Below are positions 7,448 through 15,442 of a stretch of DNA of 64,000 nucleotides, in pieces. Under the pieces are notes generated by a model, which made no database searches, was not told the DNA's origin, and saw only the letters and a program-made list of their open reading frames with translations. Source of the DNA: Profundicola sp964553105 (GTDB lineage Bacteria; Bacteroidota; Bacteroidia; Flavobacteriales; Weeksellaceae); contig CAZKJO010000003.1 in assembly GCA_964553105.1 (NCBI GenBank), forward strand, positions 1 through 64,000, read 5' to 3'. Made by a program: the position numbers and the translations under genes. The stretch's first letter is position 1. Each line of letters begins with the position of its first letter.

Positions 7448-9754
7448 TTAAAATCCGAATTTATACCCAACAGAAAATTGGTGGATATCGATGAAGTTTC
7501 TAGCTGTATAATCTGCGTAGATATTTCCTCCTAATACATTAAAAGATGTACCAATGATTAAGTTAGTTCCGAATTTATCGAAATTCTCAATGTTGTTGTA
7601 TCCTAAACCTAAACCGATATAAGGAGCAACAACTACATTGTTAGAAATATCATCAAATGATAATAAAGCATTAGCGTTTACACCAAAACCAGTGCTGCTT
7701 CCTGGAGCAACATATAAGTCTGGCATAAATTTAATTGGAGAGTTTGTGATAGAATAGTGACCTCTAATACCAATTAAACCAGCAGCATCATCCTCACCAA
7801 AAGCATAACCTCCAAATAAAGACATACCCTCATTCACGAAAAATCCAGTTGCAACACCTTCATTTTTCTTCTTAACATTTCCTTTCTCGTCAGTTGTTGT
7901 AACAACATTGTTGGGAGCAACTGTAGGAGCTAATGGAGTAGCAACTTGTGGTTGTGTTCCACCACCTTGTGTAACTACAACAGTTTTATCTTGACCTTGA
8001 TTTTGGTACAAACGATTGATGTTGTTTGTATTATTATCAATTTTAGCGTTTAACTGATCTAATTTATTAATAATTCTATCTGTAGCAATTTCTGATTGTG
8101 CTGGTGAAATATTACCACTTCTAGCACCTGTATTAACTTCTAATAAAAGTCTCTCTAATCTATCAATTCTGTCTTCTGTTGTTTGAGGTTTGTTAGATTC
8201 TTCATCAACACCTTGAATTACTTTCTCAACTAAATTTTCTAGTTCAGCCGGCGTAAGTTTTACTCTAGACTCGCTAGGTTCCATAGTTTTTTCTTCTACT
8301 TCAGCTTTTTTGTTTTCTTTAGCTGTTTCTTCAGCAACAATTTTCTCTTTCTTATCTTCGATAGATTTTTTCTCTTCGATGATTTCTACAGCTTTTGCCG
8401 TATCGTTAGCATCATAAGCTCTTTGCAGTTCTTTCTCTAATTGCTTAATTCTATCCTCGTAAACGTCTGTTCTTTCCTTAACTCTTGCATCAATTCTGTT
8501 TGATAAAACATCATCTGTGTCTGCAGTTTTTCCAAGCTGGAATCTAATTCCCGCATTGTACATATTGTGTTGAGTCAGTTCATTAGGACTAATGGTGTTT
8601 TGTAAATCATCATCATCTCTTTGAGAAGTATACATTAATGAAGCAGAACCAAATAATTCTAAGTTTTTAGAAACAGGAATAGTAACACCTGCACCACCCT
8701 TAGCAAAATATCCAGATGCTTGAACAGGTAATAAGGCATTATCACCCTGGTATCCATCGTATACGTTCAAGTAACCACCACCTAATTCAATGTAAGGTAC
8801 GATACCTCTAGAAACATTTAATTTGGCGATAATATCACCACCATAGATAGCTAAATCATCCCATTTTGTAGAAATTTCTTCGTCTTTCGTAGCTTGATAG
8901 TAGAAACCTCTTAATCCAATAAATTGATTTAAATCAAATCCTACTTTACCACCCATTAAATAGGTATTTCTCAAGTTCGAACCATCATTAAAGTTAATGT
9001 ATGATCCACCTGGTTCAAGAATTAATTTCATTCCGCCTAAACCACCAGAGAATTTTCTGTAATAAGCTCTATCTAAATCACTCATAGAACCTGGCTCACG
9101 ACCTCCTAAATAAAACTGCAATCCAGCCAATACAGACCAGTTATACATTCTATCATCACGATCATCACCTAATAAATCCTCGATATCTGATTGGTTACCC
9201 TCTTGGAATAACACATCAGCAGGATCCATGTTAAATACAGTATTCTTTGCTTCTAAATTCAAGAAGATTCTTTCAGATAACTTTAATTGAGTACCTAAAC
9301 CTAAGTTAGCATAGATTTGCTCAGATTTTCTTTCCACCTCTGGAAGACCTTCTTCCGCAACATTTACTTTTAATTTTTGTACCCCTGCTCCTAAAGTTAA
9401 ATAAGGAACAAATGTACCCCTTGTTGGGATATTTGCTTTAAATTCTCCACCGATCCTTTCAACATCTACATCTCTGCTATTGAAGTTATCGACAAAGCTA
9501 TCACTTGCCCAATCTAAGCCTTCCGCTGTGTTCTTTAAATCAACTGATTTTTCGTACAAAGCACGAAGTTCAATTGCTTCACCGAAGCCAAAACCTACAC
9601 GTCCACCTATCATTATACCGTCTTCAATTGCAGTATTGTCATCAAACCAATTGTAGCTTGCTGTTGGTTGCAACGTAACGCTTATATCGTCCATCTGAGC
9701 ATTCATTTGAACACCGATAAACGCTAATGCGCTAAGAATTACTGTTTTTTTCAT
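7448..9754 (-). CDS. Outer-membrane protein with three beta-barrel-like segments and a coiled coil
   Basis: 768 residues. Signal peptide at 1-19. Two successive OmpA-type 8-strand barrel-like regions are seen at about 25-215 and 235-410; both show the pattern of a glycine-rich strand, an ELRALYEKS or GLRGFYYQAT strand, and FVPYLTLGAGV or IVPYIELGGGY. Residues 415-480 are a highly charged coiled coil (RIKQLEKELQ, EEKKSIEDKKEK), 480-600 a further charged and Asn/Gln-rich linker, and 625-768 a third barrel segment ending in SVGYKFGF with a terminal Phe. The repeat of barrel units within one chain is unusual. It is the first gene of a two-gene operon with the OmpA-family protein. Confidence 0.8.
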   Translation of the reverse strand: MKKTVILSALAFIGVQMNAQMDDISVTLQPTASYNWFDDNTAIEDGIMIGGRVGFGFGEAIELRALYEKSVDLKNTAEGLDWASDSFVDNFNSRDVDVERIGGEFKANIPTRGTFVPYLTLGAGVQKLKVNVAEEGLPEVERKSEQIYANLGLGTQLKLSERIFLNLEAKNTVFNMDPADVLFQEGNQSDIEDLLGDDRDDRMYNWSVLAGLQFYLGGREPGSMSDLDRAYYRKFSGGLGGMKLILEPGGSYINFNDGSNLRNTYLMGGKVGFDLNQFIGLRGFYYQATKDEEISTKWDDLAIYGGDIIAKLNVSRGIVPYIELGGGYLNVYDGYQGDNALLPVQASGYFAKGGAGVTIPVSKNLELFGSASLMYTSQRDDDDLQNTISPNELTQHNMYNAGIRFQLGKTADTDDVLSNRIDARVKERTDVYEDRIKQLEKELQRAYDANDTAKAVEIIEEKKSIEDKKEKIVAEETAKENKKAEVEEKTMEPSESRVKLTPAELENLVEKVIQGVDEESNKPQTTEDRIDRLERLLLEVNTGARSGNISPAQSEIATDRIINKLDQLNAKIDNNTNNINRLYQNQGQDKTVVVTQGGGTQPQVATPLAPTVAPNNVVTTTDEKGNVKKKNEGVATGFFVNEGMSLFGGYAFGEDDAAGLIGIRGHYSITNSPIKFMPDLYVAPGSSTGFGVNANALLSFDDISNNVVVAPYIGLGLGYNNIENFDKFGTNLIIGTSFNVLGGNIYADYTARNFIDIHQFSVGYKFGF

Positions 9755-9789
9755 ATTATTTTTTGTTTAAGTTCTTAATAATTCGCAAT

Positions 9790-9812
9790 AAATGTACCAC
9801 TAAGGTACATTT
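9790..9812. promoter_or_regulatory. 9-5-9 inverted repeat upstream of the outer-membrane operon
   Basis: AAATGTACC, five bases, GGTACATTT: a perfect inverted repeat 36-58 bases before the ATG at 9754. On the minus strand its right arm contains TACATTTA, a near match to the -7 consensus, so the dyad overlaps the likely promoter. It could be an operator or a 5' leader hairpin. Confidence 0.5.
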
Positions 9813-9883
9813 GTTAAACTACTTTCTGATAATTTTAAGGTATTTATAGATAAATTTTTAATAAAAGCAATTAAAAATGAATC

Positions 9884-10258
9884 TTAAAATGGTAAATCAT
9901 CAATTTCTCCGTCTTTGCTTAAATCACCTACATTGGAGTTAAAATCTGATGGAGGTGTTGTGTTTTCCGCTCCTATATTTTCAGCGGCCAATTTTTCGAC
10001 TCTCCAGCCAACAATTGAGTTAAAATATTTCACAACTCCATCTGGACTTGTCCATTCTCTACCTCTTAAATTGATTGAAACTTTAACGTCATCTCCCACA
10101 TTTATTTGGTCTGCAAGGTCAGTTTTGTCTTGTAAAAATTCAATTGAAAGAGGTTGTGGGTATTGTTCTTGCGTAGTTACAATCACTTCTCTTTTTTTGA
10201 ACCCACTACTAAATGTTTGAGTGTCAAATATTTTTGTTACTTTTCCTGATATTTCCAT
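9884..10258 (-). CDS. DUF3127 protein (OB-fold-like, SSB-like tail)
   Basis: 124 residues from ATG at 10258; a TTG six bases further upstream is less likely. The start MEISGKVTKIFDTQTFSSGF and the core (KREVIVTTQEQYPQPLSIEF, VGDDVKVSINLRGREW, YFNSIVGWRVEKL) are typical of DUF3127, a small Bacteroidota family predicted to have an OB fold. The tail is flexible and acidic and ends EIDDLPF, like the protein-interaction tip DDIPF of single-stranded DNA-binding protein. That suggests DNA or partner binding, which is inference. A -7 box TAACTTTG lies at 10275-10282 on the minus strand. Confidence 0.85.
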   Translation of the reverse strand: MEISGKVTKIFDTQTFSSGFKKREVIVTTQEQYPQPLSIEFLQDKTDLADQINVGDDVKVSINLRGREWTSPDGVVKYFNSIVGWRVEKLAAENIGAENTTPPSDFNSNVGDLSKDGEIDDLPF

Positions 10259-10310
10259 GTTCAATAATTTTAGGCAAAGTTAAAGCTTAAGAATAGTCTT
10301 TAAAAATTTT

Positions 10311-10339
10311 TTGTAATAATGATTTATACATTATATTTG
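10311..10339 (+). promoter_or_regulatory. Promoter of tRNA-Leu
   Basis: TTG at 10311-10313, then an 18-base spacer, then TATATTTG at 10332-10339. This fits the Bacteroidota -33/-7 promoter (TTG, TAnnTTTG) and lies 28 bases before the tRNA. It is the most complete promoter in the window. Confidence 0.7.
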
Positions 10340-10367
10340 CAATCTTAATTTTTAGCAAATGCTAAAA

Positions 10368-10449
10368 GCGGGCGTGGTGGAATTGGTAGACACGCTAGAC
10401 TTAGGATCTAGTGCCGCGAGGTGTGAGAGTTCGAGTCTCTCCGCCCGCA
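10368..10449 (+). tRNA. tRNA-Leu (anticodon UAG)
   Basis: 82 bases. Acceptor stem GCGGGCG pairs with CGCCCGC, discriminator A. The anticodon stem CTAGA/TCTAG holds the loop CTTAGGA, giving anticodon UAG. The T stem is GAGAG/CTCTC with loop TTCGAGT. A long variable arm, typical of tRNA-Leu, is present. CCA is not encoded. The D arm contains GGTAGACAC as in leucine tRNAs. Confidence 0.95.
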
Positions 10450-10454
10450 CAAGG

Positions 10455-10483
10455 AGCCGAAGAGAAATCTTCGGCTTTTTTTA
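10455..10483 (+). terminator. Rho-independent terminator of tRNA-Leu
   Basis: Perfect 9-base stem AGCCGAAGA with TCTTCGGCT and a GAAA tetraloop, followed by seven T. It starts 6 bases after the tRNA. Confidence 0.93.
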
Positions 10484-10562
10484 TTATAGTAATTGAAGAT
10501 CTTTGCTATAACTAATTTTACCTTTCAATTTTCTTATCTTTAACCCATAAATAATACCGAGC

Positions 10563-11270
10563 ATGACGATCTCTATTAAGGATTTAAATAAAAAGTACGG
10601 CGAACAATGGGCATTAAAAAATGTTTCGCTTAATGTTGATAAAGGTGAAGTAATTGGTCTTTTAGGTCCGAATGGAGCAGGTAAATCCACACTTATGAAG
10701 TGTATTGTCGGAGCTTTAAAACCAACTTCTGGAGAAATTTTAGTAAATGATTTAGCCGTTAAGGATCATGCCTTTGAGACGAAACAATTTATTGGCTATT
10801 TACCAGAAAATAATCCTTTATATATGGATATGTATGTCAAGGAGTATTTAAACTTTGTCGCCGATATAAGAAAACAAACCACGCAAAGTATAGATCAGGT
10901 AATTGAAAAAGTGGGTTTAACACCAGAGAAGAATAAAAAGATTAAACAACTTTCTAAAGGATATAAGCAACGAGTTGGATTGGCTCAAGCAATTATTCAC
11001 CAGCCTGATATCTTAATATTAGATGAACCTACCAATGGATTAGATCCGAATCAGATTATAGAAATCAGAAATTTAATAAAGGAGGTTGGTGAAAATAAAA
11101 CAGTCATCATCAGTACGCATATTATGCAAGAAGTTGCAGCTTTATGTTCTAGAGTGGTCTTATTAAACAAAGGTGAAAAACTTGCTGACAAAGGCATCCT
11201 TGAGTTCCAAGGTAAATACGAAACTTTGGAAGCTGCTTTCCATGATTTAACAACCCAAACCTCAACATAA
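10563..11270 (+). CDS. ABC transporter ATP-binding protein, GldA-like
   Basis: 235 residues, one nucleotide-binding domain. Walker A is GPNGAGKST at 35-43, the signature is LSKGYKQR at 130-137, Walker B is ILILDEP at 150-156 and the H-loop His is 186 (ISTHIMQE). Stretches such as IGYLPENNPLYMDMYVKEYL and GLDPNQIIEIRNLIK are very close to GldA, the ATPase of the GldA-GldF-GldG transporter linked to gliding in Flavobacteria. GldA is usually about 60 residues longer at the C-terminus; this protein ends soon after the H-loop region. No permease gene is adjacent. glgX starts on the base after the stop codon. Confidence 0.8.
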   Translation: MTISIKDLNKKYGEQWALKNVSLNVDKGEVIGLLGPNGAGKSTLMKCIVGALKPTSGEILVNDLAVKDHAFETKQFIGYLPENNPLYMDMYVKEYLNFVADIRKQTTQSIDQVIEKVGLTPEKNKKIKQLSKGYKQRVGLAQAIIHQPDILILDEPTNGLDPNQIIEIRNLIKEVGENKTVIISTHIMQEVAALCSRVVLLNKGEKLADKGILEFQGKYETLEAAFHDLTTQTST

Positions 11271-13283
11271 ATGGCAAACTACGGGAAACCATGGCCATTA
11301 GGTGCGAGTTTAGTAGAAGGAGGTGTTAATTTTTCAGTATTCTCGCCACATGCGAGTAAAATTGAACTTTTATTATTTAAAAATCTTAATGATTTAACCC
11401 CTGAGATTTTAACCTTAAACCCTAAGGTCAATAAAACATATTATTATTGGCATATTTATGTTCCTGGTTTAGAGAAGAATCAATTGTATGCCTATCGCGC
11501 CTATGGTCCTTATAAACCAGAAAAAGGGTTTTTATTTGATAGCACAAAAGTCTTGGTAGACCCCTATGCTAAGGCCATTGTTGGAGAGTACGATAGGAGT
11601 TTAGCGCATAAAAGAGGAGAAGATAACTTGCATTCTTGTTTAAAAAGTGCAGTAATTTCTGATGAGTTTAATTGGGAAGATGAAAATATGCCACAACATG
11701 ATTTGGCAAAGTCGGTAGTGTATGAAATGCATGTAGCTGGCTTTACAAAAAATCCAAATTCTGGTGTGCCAGAGAAAATACGAGGTACATATGCTGGGTT
11801 GTTAGAAAAGATTCCTTATTTAAAAAAACTGGGAGTAACTGCTGTGGAGCTTTTACCGGTTTATGCGTATGATCCACAAGATGCGCCAAACGGTTTAACC
11901 AATTATTGGGGCTATTCTCCCATAAATTTCTTTGCGATTCATTCAGGTTATTCTTCTAAATCAACTCCACAAGAAATTGTAGATGAGTTTAAGTATATGG
12001 TGAAAGCACTGCATCGAGCTAATATAGAGGTTATACTAGATGTAGTATATAATCATACCACAGAAAACAATGCACATACAGACGGTCCGACACTATGTAT
12101 GCGAGGTTTTGCGAATGATTCCTATTATATGTTAGACGATAGAGGAGAGTTTAGGAACTATACAGGTACAGGAAATGTAGTTAATGCAAATCACTCTGTA
12201 GTAAGGAGAATGATTAGAGACTCATTGCGATACTGGGTTCAACAAATGCATGTAGATGGATTTAGATTTGATTTAGCATCTATTTTGTCTAGAAACGAAA
12301 ATGGAGAACCTTTGTTGAATCCGCCTATTTTATGGTCTATTGATTCAGATCCTACTTTAGCCAATACAAAAATTATTGCCGAACCTTGGGATGCGGCAGG
12401 TTTAAATCAAGTTCGTGATTTTGCTGGCGATCGTTGGATTATATGGAACGATACTTTTCGAGATACTATTAGAAAATTCGTAAAAGGTGATAAAGGAGAA
12501 GTCGCGAATCTGGCCAAGCGAATGTTGGGCAGTCCGAATGATATCAAATCAAGGCATACCGAGTTTGAGCCCAATAGGAGTTTGCACTTTGTGACTTGTC
12601 ATGATGGATTTACGATGTTGGACTTAGTTTCTTATAATGAAAAGCATAATTGGGCAAATGGTGAGCAAAATAGAGATGGCTCATCTAATAATCATAGTTG
12701 GAACTGTGGCGTAGAGGGAGAAACTAATGATGTAGAAATTCAGAAGTTAAGGGAAAAACAAATCAGAAATATGTTTTCTCTTTTGATGCTCTCCCACGGA
12801 ACTCCAATGCTTTTGATGGGCGATGAGTTGATGCGGTCCCAACAAGGAAATAACAATGTATATTGTCAAGATAATCCTTTGTCTTGGATGGATTGGGAAT
12901 TATTGGATAAGAATTATGAAATGTTTGATTTTGTGAATCATCTCATTAAATACACCTTAAAGCATAGGACCTTTTCTCACCCAACCTATTTTGAAGGAGT
13001 TCCTCATGAAGAAATCCCTTACACTAAATTCCATGGAATTAAGCAAAATGAGCCAGATTGGAGTTATCATTCTAGGAGTTTGGCTTATGAGATTATTGCT
13101 CCAATGTATAATGAGCACTTCTATATCATAATGAATATGTACCATGAAGATTTAGAATTTCAATTACCTGTAGGGGATTGGGAGTATGTGTTTGATACAG
13201 AAAATGGTTTTAATAAGTTTATGCTCAAGGATTCAATTAATTGCCCAGCTAGAACAGTCATTTGTCTAAGTTCAAAAATATAG
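11271..13283 (+). CDS. glgX: Glycogen debranching enzyme (GH13 isoamylase type)
   Basis: 670 residues, normal for GlgX/TreX. It hydrolyses alpha-1,6 branches of glycogen or limit dextrins. An N-terminal carbohydrate-binding (CBM48) domain covers about 1-110 (GASLVEGGVNFSVFSPHASKIEL). The GH13 barrel follows with DVVYNHT at 257-263, nucleophile Asp334 in DGFRFDLAS, acid/base Glu371 in IIAEPWDAAG, and His444-Asp445 in VTCHDGF. The ATG is directly adjacent to the stop of the GldA-like gene, so the two are surely co-transcribed. No other glycogen gene lies in the window. Confidence 0.93.
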   Translation: MANYGKPWPLGASLVEGGVNFSVFSPHASKIELLLFKNLNDLTPEILTLNPKVNKTYYYWHIYVPGLEKNQLYAYRAYGPYKPEKGFLFDSTKVLVDPYAKAIVGEYDRSLAHKRGEDNLHSCLKSAVISDEFNWEDENMPQHDLAKSVVYEMHVAGFTKNPNSGVPEKIRGTYAGLLEKIPYLKKLGVTAVELLPVYAYDPQDAPNGLTNYWGYSPINFFAIHSGYSSKSTPQEIVDEFKYMVKALHRANIEVILDVVYNHTTENNAHTDGPTLCMRGFANDSYYMLDDRGEFRNYTGTGNVVNANHSVVRRMIRDSLRYWVQQMHVDGFRFDLASILSRNENGEPLLNPPILWSIDSDPTLANTKIIAEPWDAAGLNQVRDFAGDRWIIWNDTFRDTIRKFVKGDKGEVANLAKRMLGSPNDIKSRHTEFEPNRSLHFVTCHDGFTMLDLVSYNEKHNWANGEQNRDGSSNNHSWNCGVEGETNDVEIQKLREKQIRNMFSLLMLSHGTPMLLMGDELMRSQQGNNNVYCQDNPLSWMDWELLDKNYEMFDFVNHLIKYTLKHRTFSHPTYFEGVPHEEIPYTKFHGIKQNEPDWSYHSRSLAYEIIAPMYNEHFYIIMNMYHEDLEFQLPVGDWEYVFDTENGFNKFMLKDSINCPARTVICLSSKI

Positions 13284-13370
13284 AGGGTGGCTATATAAGA
13301 TTATACATGGTAAAATCAGAGTTGGGTTTTGTATATTGAATTTTAATAATTAATCCCTAAGGTTTTATTA

Positions 13371-13412
13371 AAAAGAAAAAGCGAGTATACCTTTAATATA
13401 TACCCGCTTCTA
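13371..13412 (-). terminator. Terminator of glnS (minus strand)
   Basis: GCGAGTATA and TATACCCGC form a 9-base stem with one G-T pair when read on the minus strand, followed by a T-rich tract (the A-rich run 13371-13380). It may also stop glgX transcripts from the other side. Confidence 0.75.
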
Positions 13413-13432
13413 TAATTTCATAATTCACTTGA

Positions 13433-15106
13433 TTATTTCTTTTTCGCCCAAGTATCGCGTAAGGGAACTGTTCTATTGAATATCATGTTCTCCGACGTGC
13501 TGTCTTTGTCAACGGCGAAGTATCCGATTCTTTGGAATTGGAATTTATCTTCTGGTTTTGCATCTTCTAATGATGGTTCGCCATAACCTTTAACAACTTC
13601 TAAAGAGTTAGGATTAATTAAATCCATAAAATCAGTCTCTTTGTCACCATCAGGACTTTCTACAGTAAATAATCTATCATATAAATTAACTGTAATGGGA
13701 ATATTTTGTTCAGCAGAAATCCAATGTAGCGTACCTTTTACTTTTCTCTTGCTAGCTTCGGTGTTGCTTCCACTTTTAGTATCTGGATCATAAGTAGCAT
13801 AAATCGTAGTGATTTTACCATTCTCGTCTTTGTCAACGCGTGTTGCTTTTACAAAATAAGCACCCTTTAATCTCACTTCTTGGTCAAGTGAAAGTCTAAA
13901 GAATTTTTTTGGAGCTTCTTCCATAAAATCGTCTCTCTCAATGTATAGCTCTCTAGTAAAGGGAACCACACGATTTCCAGCTGTTGCGTCCTCAGGATTG
14001 TTTTCAATAATTAATTCCTCTACCTGACCTTCTGGATAGTTTTCAATAACTAATTTCACTGGATCTAGAACTGCAAAAACTCTAGGAGCAATGGCGTTCA
14101 ATTGATCTTTGATGGTGTATTCTAATAAAGAAATATCGATTAAGTTATCTCTTTTAGATACTCCTGCTTTATCCCAAAATGTCTTAATCGATTCTGGCGT
14201 ATAGCCTCGTCTCCTTAAACCAGAAATTGTTGGCATTCTTGGATCATCCCATCCATCAACAATACCTTCCTCTACTAATTTTCTTAATTTACGCTTACTA
14301 GTTATAAGGTAGCTTACGTTTCCACGAGCAAACTCTCTTTGTTTTGGCTTGAAATCTTCCTCATCACTTATTTGTTCGATATACCAATTATATAAAGGTC
14401 TATGATTCTCGAATTCTAAAGAACATAAAGAATGTGAAATACCCTCGATGAAGTCGCTTTCCCCATGAGCCCAGTCATACATTGGGTAGATCTTCCAATC
14501 TGTACCCGTTCTGTGATGAGCTTTGTTCAGATTTCTGTACATAACAGGATCACGCATGTTCATGTTGGGTGAAGTCATATCAATTTTAGCACGTAAAACA
14601 TGTTTTCCTTCTTCAACCTCGCCATTTTTCATTTTTTCGAAAAGCTCCAAACTTTCTTCAACCGATCTATTTCTAAATGGGCTTTCAACTCCATCTTCGA
14701 ATGGTGTTTTTCTTTGTTCTGTAATTTCTTCAGAGGATTGGTCATCTACATAAGCTTTTCCGTCTTTGATCATTTGAACTGCCCAATCATAGAGTTGTTG
14801 AAAATAATCGGAAGCATAGCATTCCTTATCCCACTTGAATCCTAACCATTCCACATCTTCTTTAATAGAATCAACGAATTCTTGTTCTTCTGCCTCAGGG
14901 TTGGTATCATCAAAGCGTAAATTTACAGGTGCATTGTATTTTTCACCTAATCCAAAGTTGATGCAAATAGCTTTAGCATGGCCAATATGCAAGTATCCAT
15001 TAGGTTCTGGTGGAAATCTAAACCTAAGTTTTTCTTTCGGCATTCCTTTGTTTAAATCACCATTTATTATTTGTTCAATAAAATGACTAGGTTCTGGCAA
15101 GCTCAT
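13433..15106 (-). CDS. glnS: Glutaminyl-tRNA synthetase
   Basis: 557 residues. It charges tRNA-Gln with glutamine in the cytoplasm. The class I signature is PPEPNGYLHIGHAKA at about 30-44 (HIGH). The KMSKS-like loop is present as TSKRKL near residue 270. The C-terminal anticodon-binding beta-barrels (VVPFTRELYIERDDF, KGTLHWISAEQNIPI) separate it from glutamyl-tRNA synthetases, as does the LYNWYIEQI segment. A -7 box TATCTTTG lies at 15134-15141 on the minus strand, 27 bases before the ATG. Convergent with glgX. Confidence 0.96.
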   Translation of the reverse strand: MSLPEPSHFIEQIINGDLNKGMPKEKLRFRFPPEPNGYLHIGHAKAICINFGLGEKYNAPVNLRFDDTNPEAEEQEFVDSIKEDVEWLGFKWDKECYASDYFQQLYDWAVQMIKDGKAYVDDQSSEEITEQRKTPFEDGVESPFRNRSVEESLELFEKMKNGEVEEGKHVLRAKIDMTSPNMNMRDPVMYRNLNKAHHRTGTDWKIYPMYDWAHGESDFIEGISHSLCSLEFENHRPLYNWYIEQISDEEDFKPKQREFARGNVSYLITSKRKLRKLVEEGIVDGWDDPRMPTISGLRRRGYTPESIKTFWDKAGVSKRDNLIDISLLEYTIKDQLNAIAPRVFAVLDPVKLVIENYPEGQVEELIIENNPEDATAGNRVVPFTRELYIERDDFMEEAPKKFFRLSLDQEVRLKGAYFVKATRVDKDENGKITTIYATYDPDTKSGSNTEASKRKVKGTLHWISAEQNIPITVNLYDRLFTVESPDGDKETDFMDLINPNSLEVVKGYGEPSLEDAKPEDKFQFQRIGYFAVDKDSTSENMIFNRTVPLRDTWAKKK

Positions 15107-15273
15107 AAATAAAATTTCTCAAAATGTAAGATGCAAAGATAAGTAAATACACTAGAGTAATTTATATATCACAAACCGCAAAGTATGAGACTTTTTTATT
15201 TTGAATGCTTCTAAATTAACACTTATTAACACATTGTGACAATTCTCATTAGCGTAAAGCTTGATTCCTTTTG

Positions 15274-15281
15274 TATTTTTG
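15274..15281 (+). promoter_or_regulatory. Promoter -7 box of the cbb3 oxidase operon
   Basis: TATTTTTG matches TAnnTTTG and lies 8 bases before the ccoS ATG. No -33 TTG at the usual distance was found. The position supports the ATG at 15290 as start, because a GTG further upstream (15236) would lie before the promoter. Confidence 0.5.
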
Positions 15282-15289
15282 TTGCACGT

Positions 15290-15442
15290 ATGGAAATTGT
15301 ATTTTTAATGATGATGGCAAGTGTAAGTGTTGCGCTTGTGTTTTTAATCCTTTTTATTATTGGGGCTAAGAACGGTCAATTCGATGAAGATGAATCGCCT
15401 GCAATACGTATGTTAAAAGATAATAAATTAAAAGAAGAATAA
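15290..15442 (+). CDS. ccoS: cbb3 oxidase maturation protein CcoS
   Basis: 50 residues from ATG at 15290. The sequence MEIVFLMMMASVSVALVFLI is a single membrane helix, followed by the family motif GQFDEDESPAIRML. CcoS is needed to load copper and heme into cbb3 oxidase. It directly abuts the ccoNO gene. In many Bacteroidota the copper ATPase gene ccoI lies just before ccoS, but here the upstream neighbour is glnS on the other strand. Confidence 0.92.
   Translation: MEIVFLMMMASVSVALVFLILFIIGAKNGQFDEDESPAIRMLKDNKLKEE

Noticed and set aside
15236..15289. GTG-initiated N-terminal extension of CcoS by 18 residues
   Set aside because: The extension precedes the -7 box at 15274-15281 and the family starts at MEIVFL.
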